The position numbers and the translations under genes were made by a program. From an uncultured Porphyromonadaceae bacterium (GTDB lineage: Bacteria; Bacteroidota; Bacteroidia; Bacteroidales; Muribaculaceae): a DNA stretch of 6,208 nucleotides. The notes under the pieces are model-generated. The model made no database searches and was not told the origin of the DNA. It worked only from the letters and a program-made list of their open reading frames with translations. Position 1 is the stretch's first letter; each line of letters opens with the position of its first letter. The stretch spans positions 1 through 6,208 of the forward strand of contig CAMWUX010000079.1 of NCBI GenBank assembly GCA_947177605.1. The letters are read 5' to 3'. Shown here in pieces: positions 6,136-6,208 of the stretch.

Positions 6136-6165
6136 GAAGGGGTGCACCTCGCAGCGCACCCCTTC
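6136..6165 (-). terminator. Hairpin near right edge, probable terminator of a minus-strand gene beyond the window
   Basis: A perfect 10-bp inverted repeat, GAAGGGGTGC (6136-6145) and GCACCCCTTC (6156-6165), closes a 10-nt loop. It sits just upstream of the metK promoter. Its most likely job is to end a transcript arriving from the right on the minus strand, where it is followed by UUCAUGUAUGAAUUUU, only moderately U-rich. No coding gene is recognisable in 6166-6208, which is too short to judge. The strand is inferred. Confidence 0.5.
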
Positions 6166-6208
6166 GGAGAGATAGATATTTGTGTAGAGAGGGATTACAT
6201 TACGTATA

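Overview
The window looks like a chromosomal housekeeping stretch from a member of the Bacteroidota, most likely order Bacteroidales. Four things support this: protein variants typical of that group (YebC beginning MGRAFEYRKARKLKRW, an elongated MetK of about 446 residues, a fused gamma/alpha 2-oxoacid:ferredoxin oxidoreductase subunit); the lack of Shine-Dalgarno sequences; A/T-rich start regions; and two exact TAACTTTG elements matching the Bacteroides-type promoter (TTTG, about 20 bp, TAnnTTTG). The fairly G+C-rich coding sequence would fit a Muribaculaceae-like gut bacterium, but that family-level guess is inference.

Layout. The plus strand carries the 3' end of pheT (1-652, cut by the left edge) and yebC (696-1409), 43 bp apart and probably co-transcribed. 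A cluster of two strong hairpins (1432-1498) separates them from the converging minus-strand genes. On the minus strand, in transcription order, are metK (5835-4495), then korA (4379-2526) and korB (2521-1511). korA and korB are 4 bp apart and clearly form an operon. korA has its own -7 element in the 115-bp gap after metK. No transposon, phage, CRISPR, tRNA or rRNA is visible.

The part that is not routine is the 373 bp at the right end (5836-6208). It holds a very good Bacteroides-type promoter pointing at metK, followed by a leader of about 215 nt. The leader contains several hairpins, a purine-rich internal-loop stem, a possible 35-codon upstream reading frame starting in an A-run and ending Met-stop, and an intrinsic-terminator-like hairpin with a U-tract ending only about 17 nt before the metK start codon. 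This is the architecture of a transcription attenuator or riboswitch on SAM synthetase, or of a small RNA sitting between promoter and gene. I could not match it to the SAM-I or SAM-II riboswitch signatures I know, so it is the best candidate here for an undescribed regulatory system.

Functionally the genes are core metabolism and translation: charging of tRNA-Phe, a YebC translation factor/regulator, ferredoxin-linked 2-oxoacid (probably 2-oxoglutarate) metabolism, and production of the methyl donor SAM.
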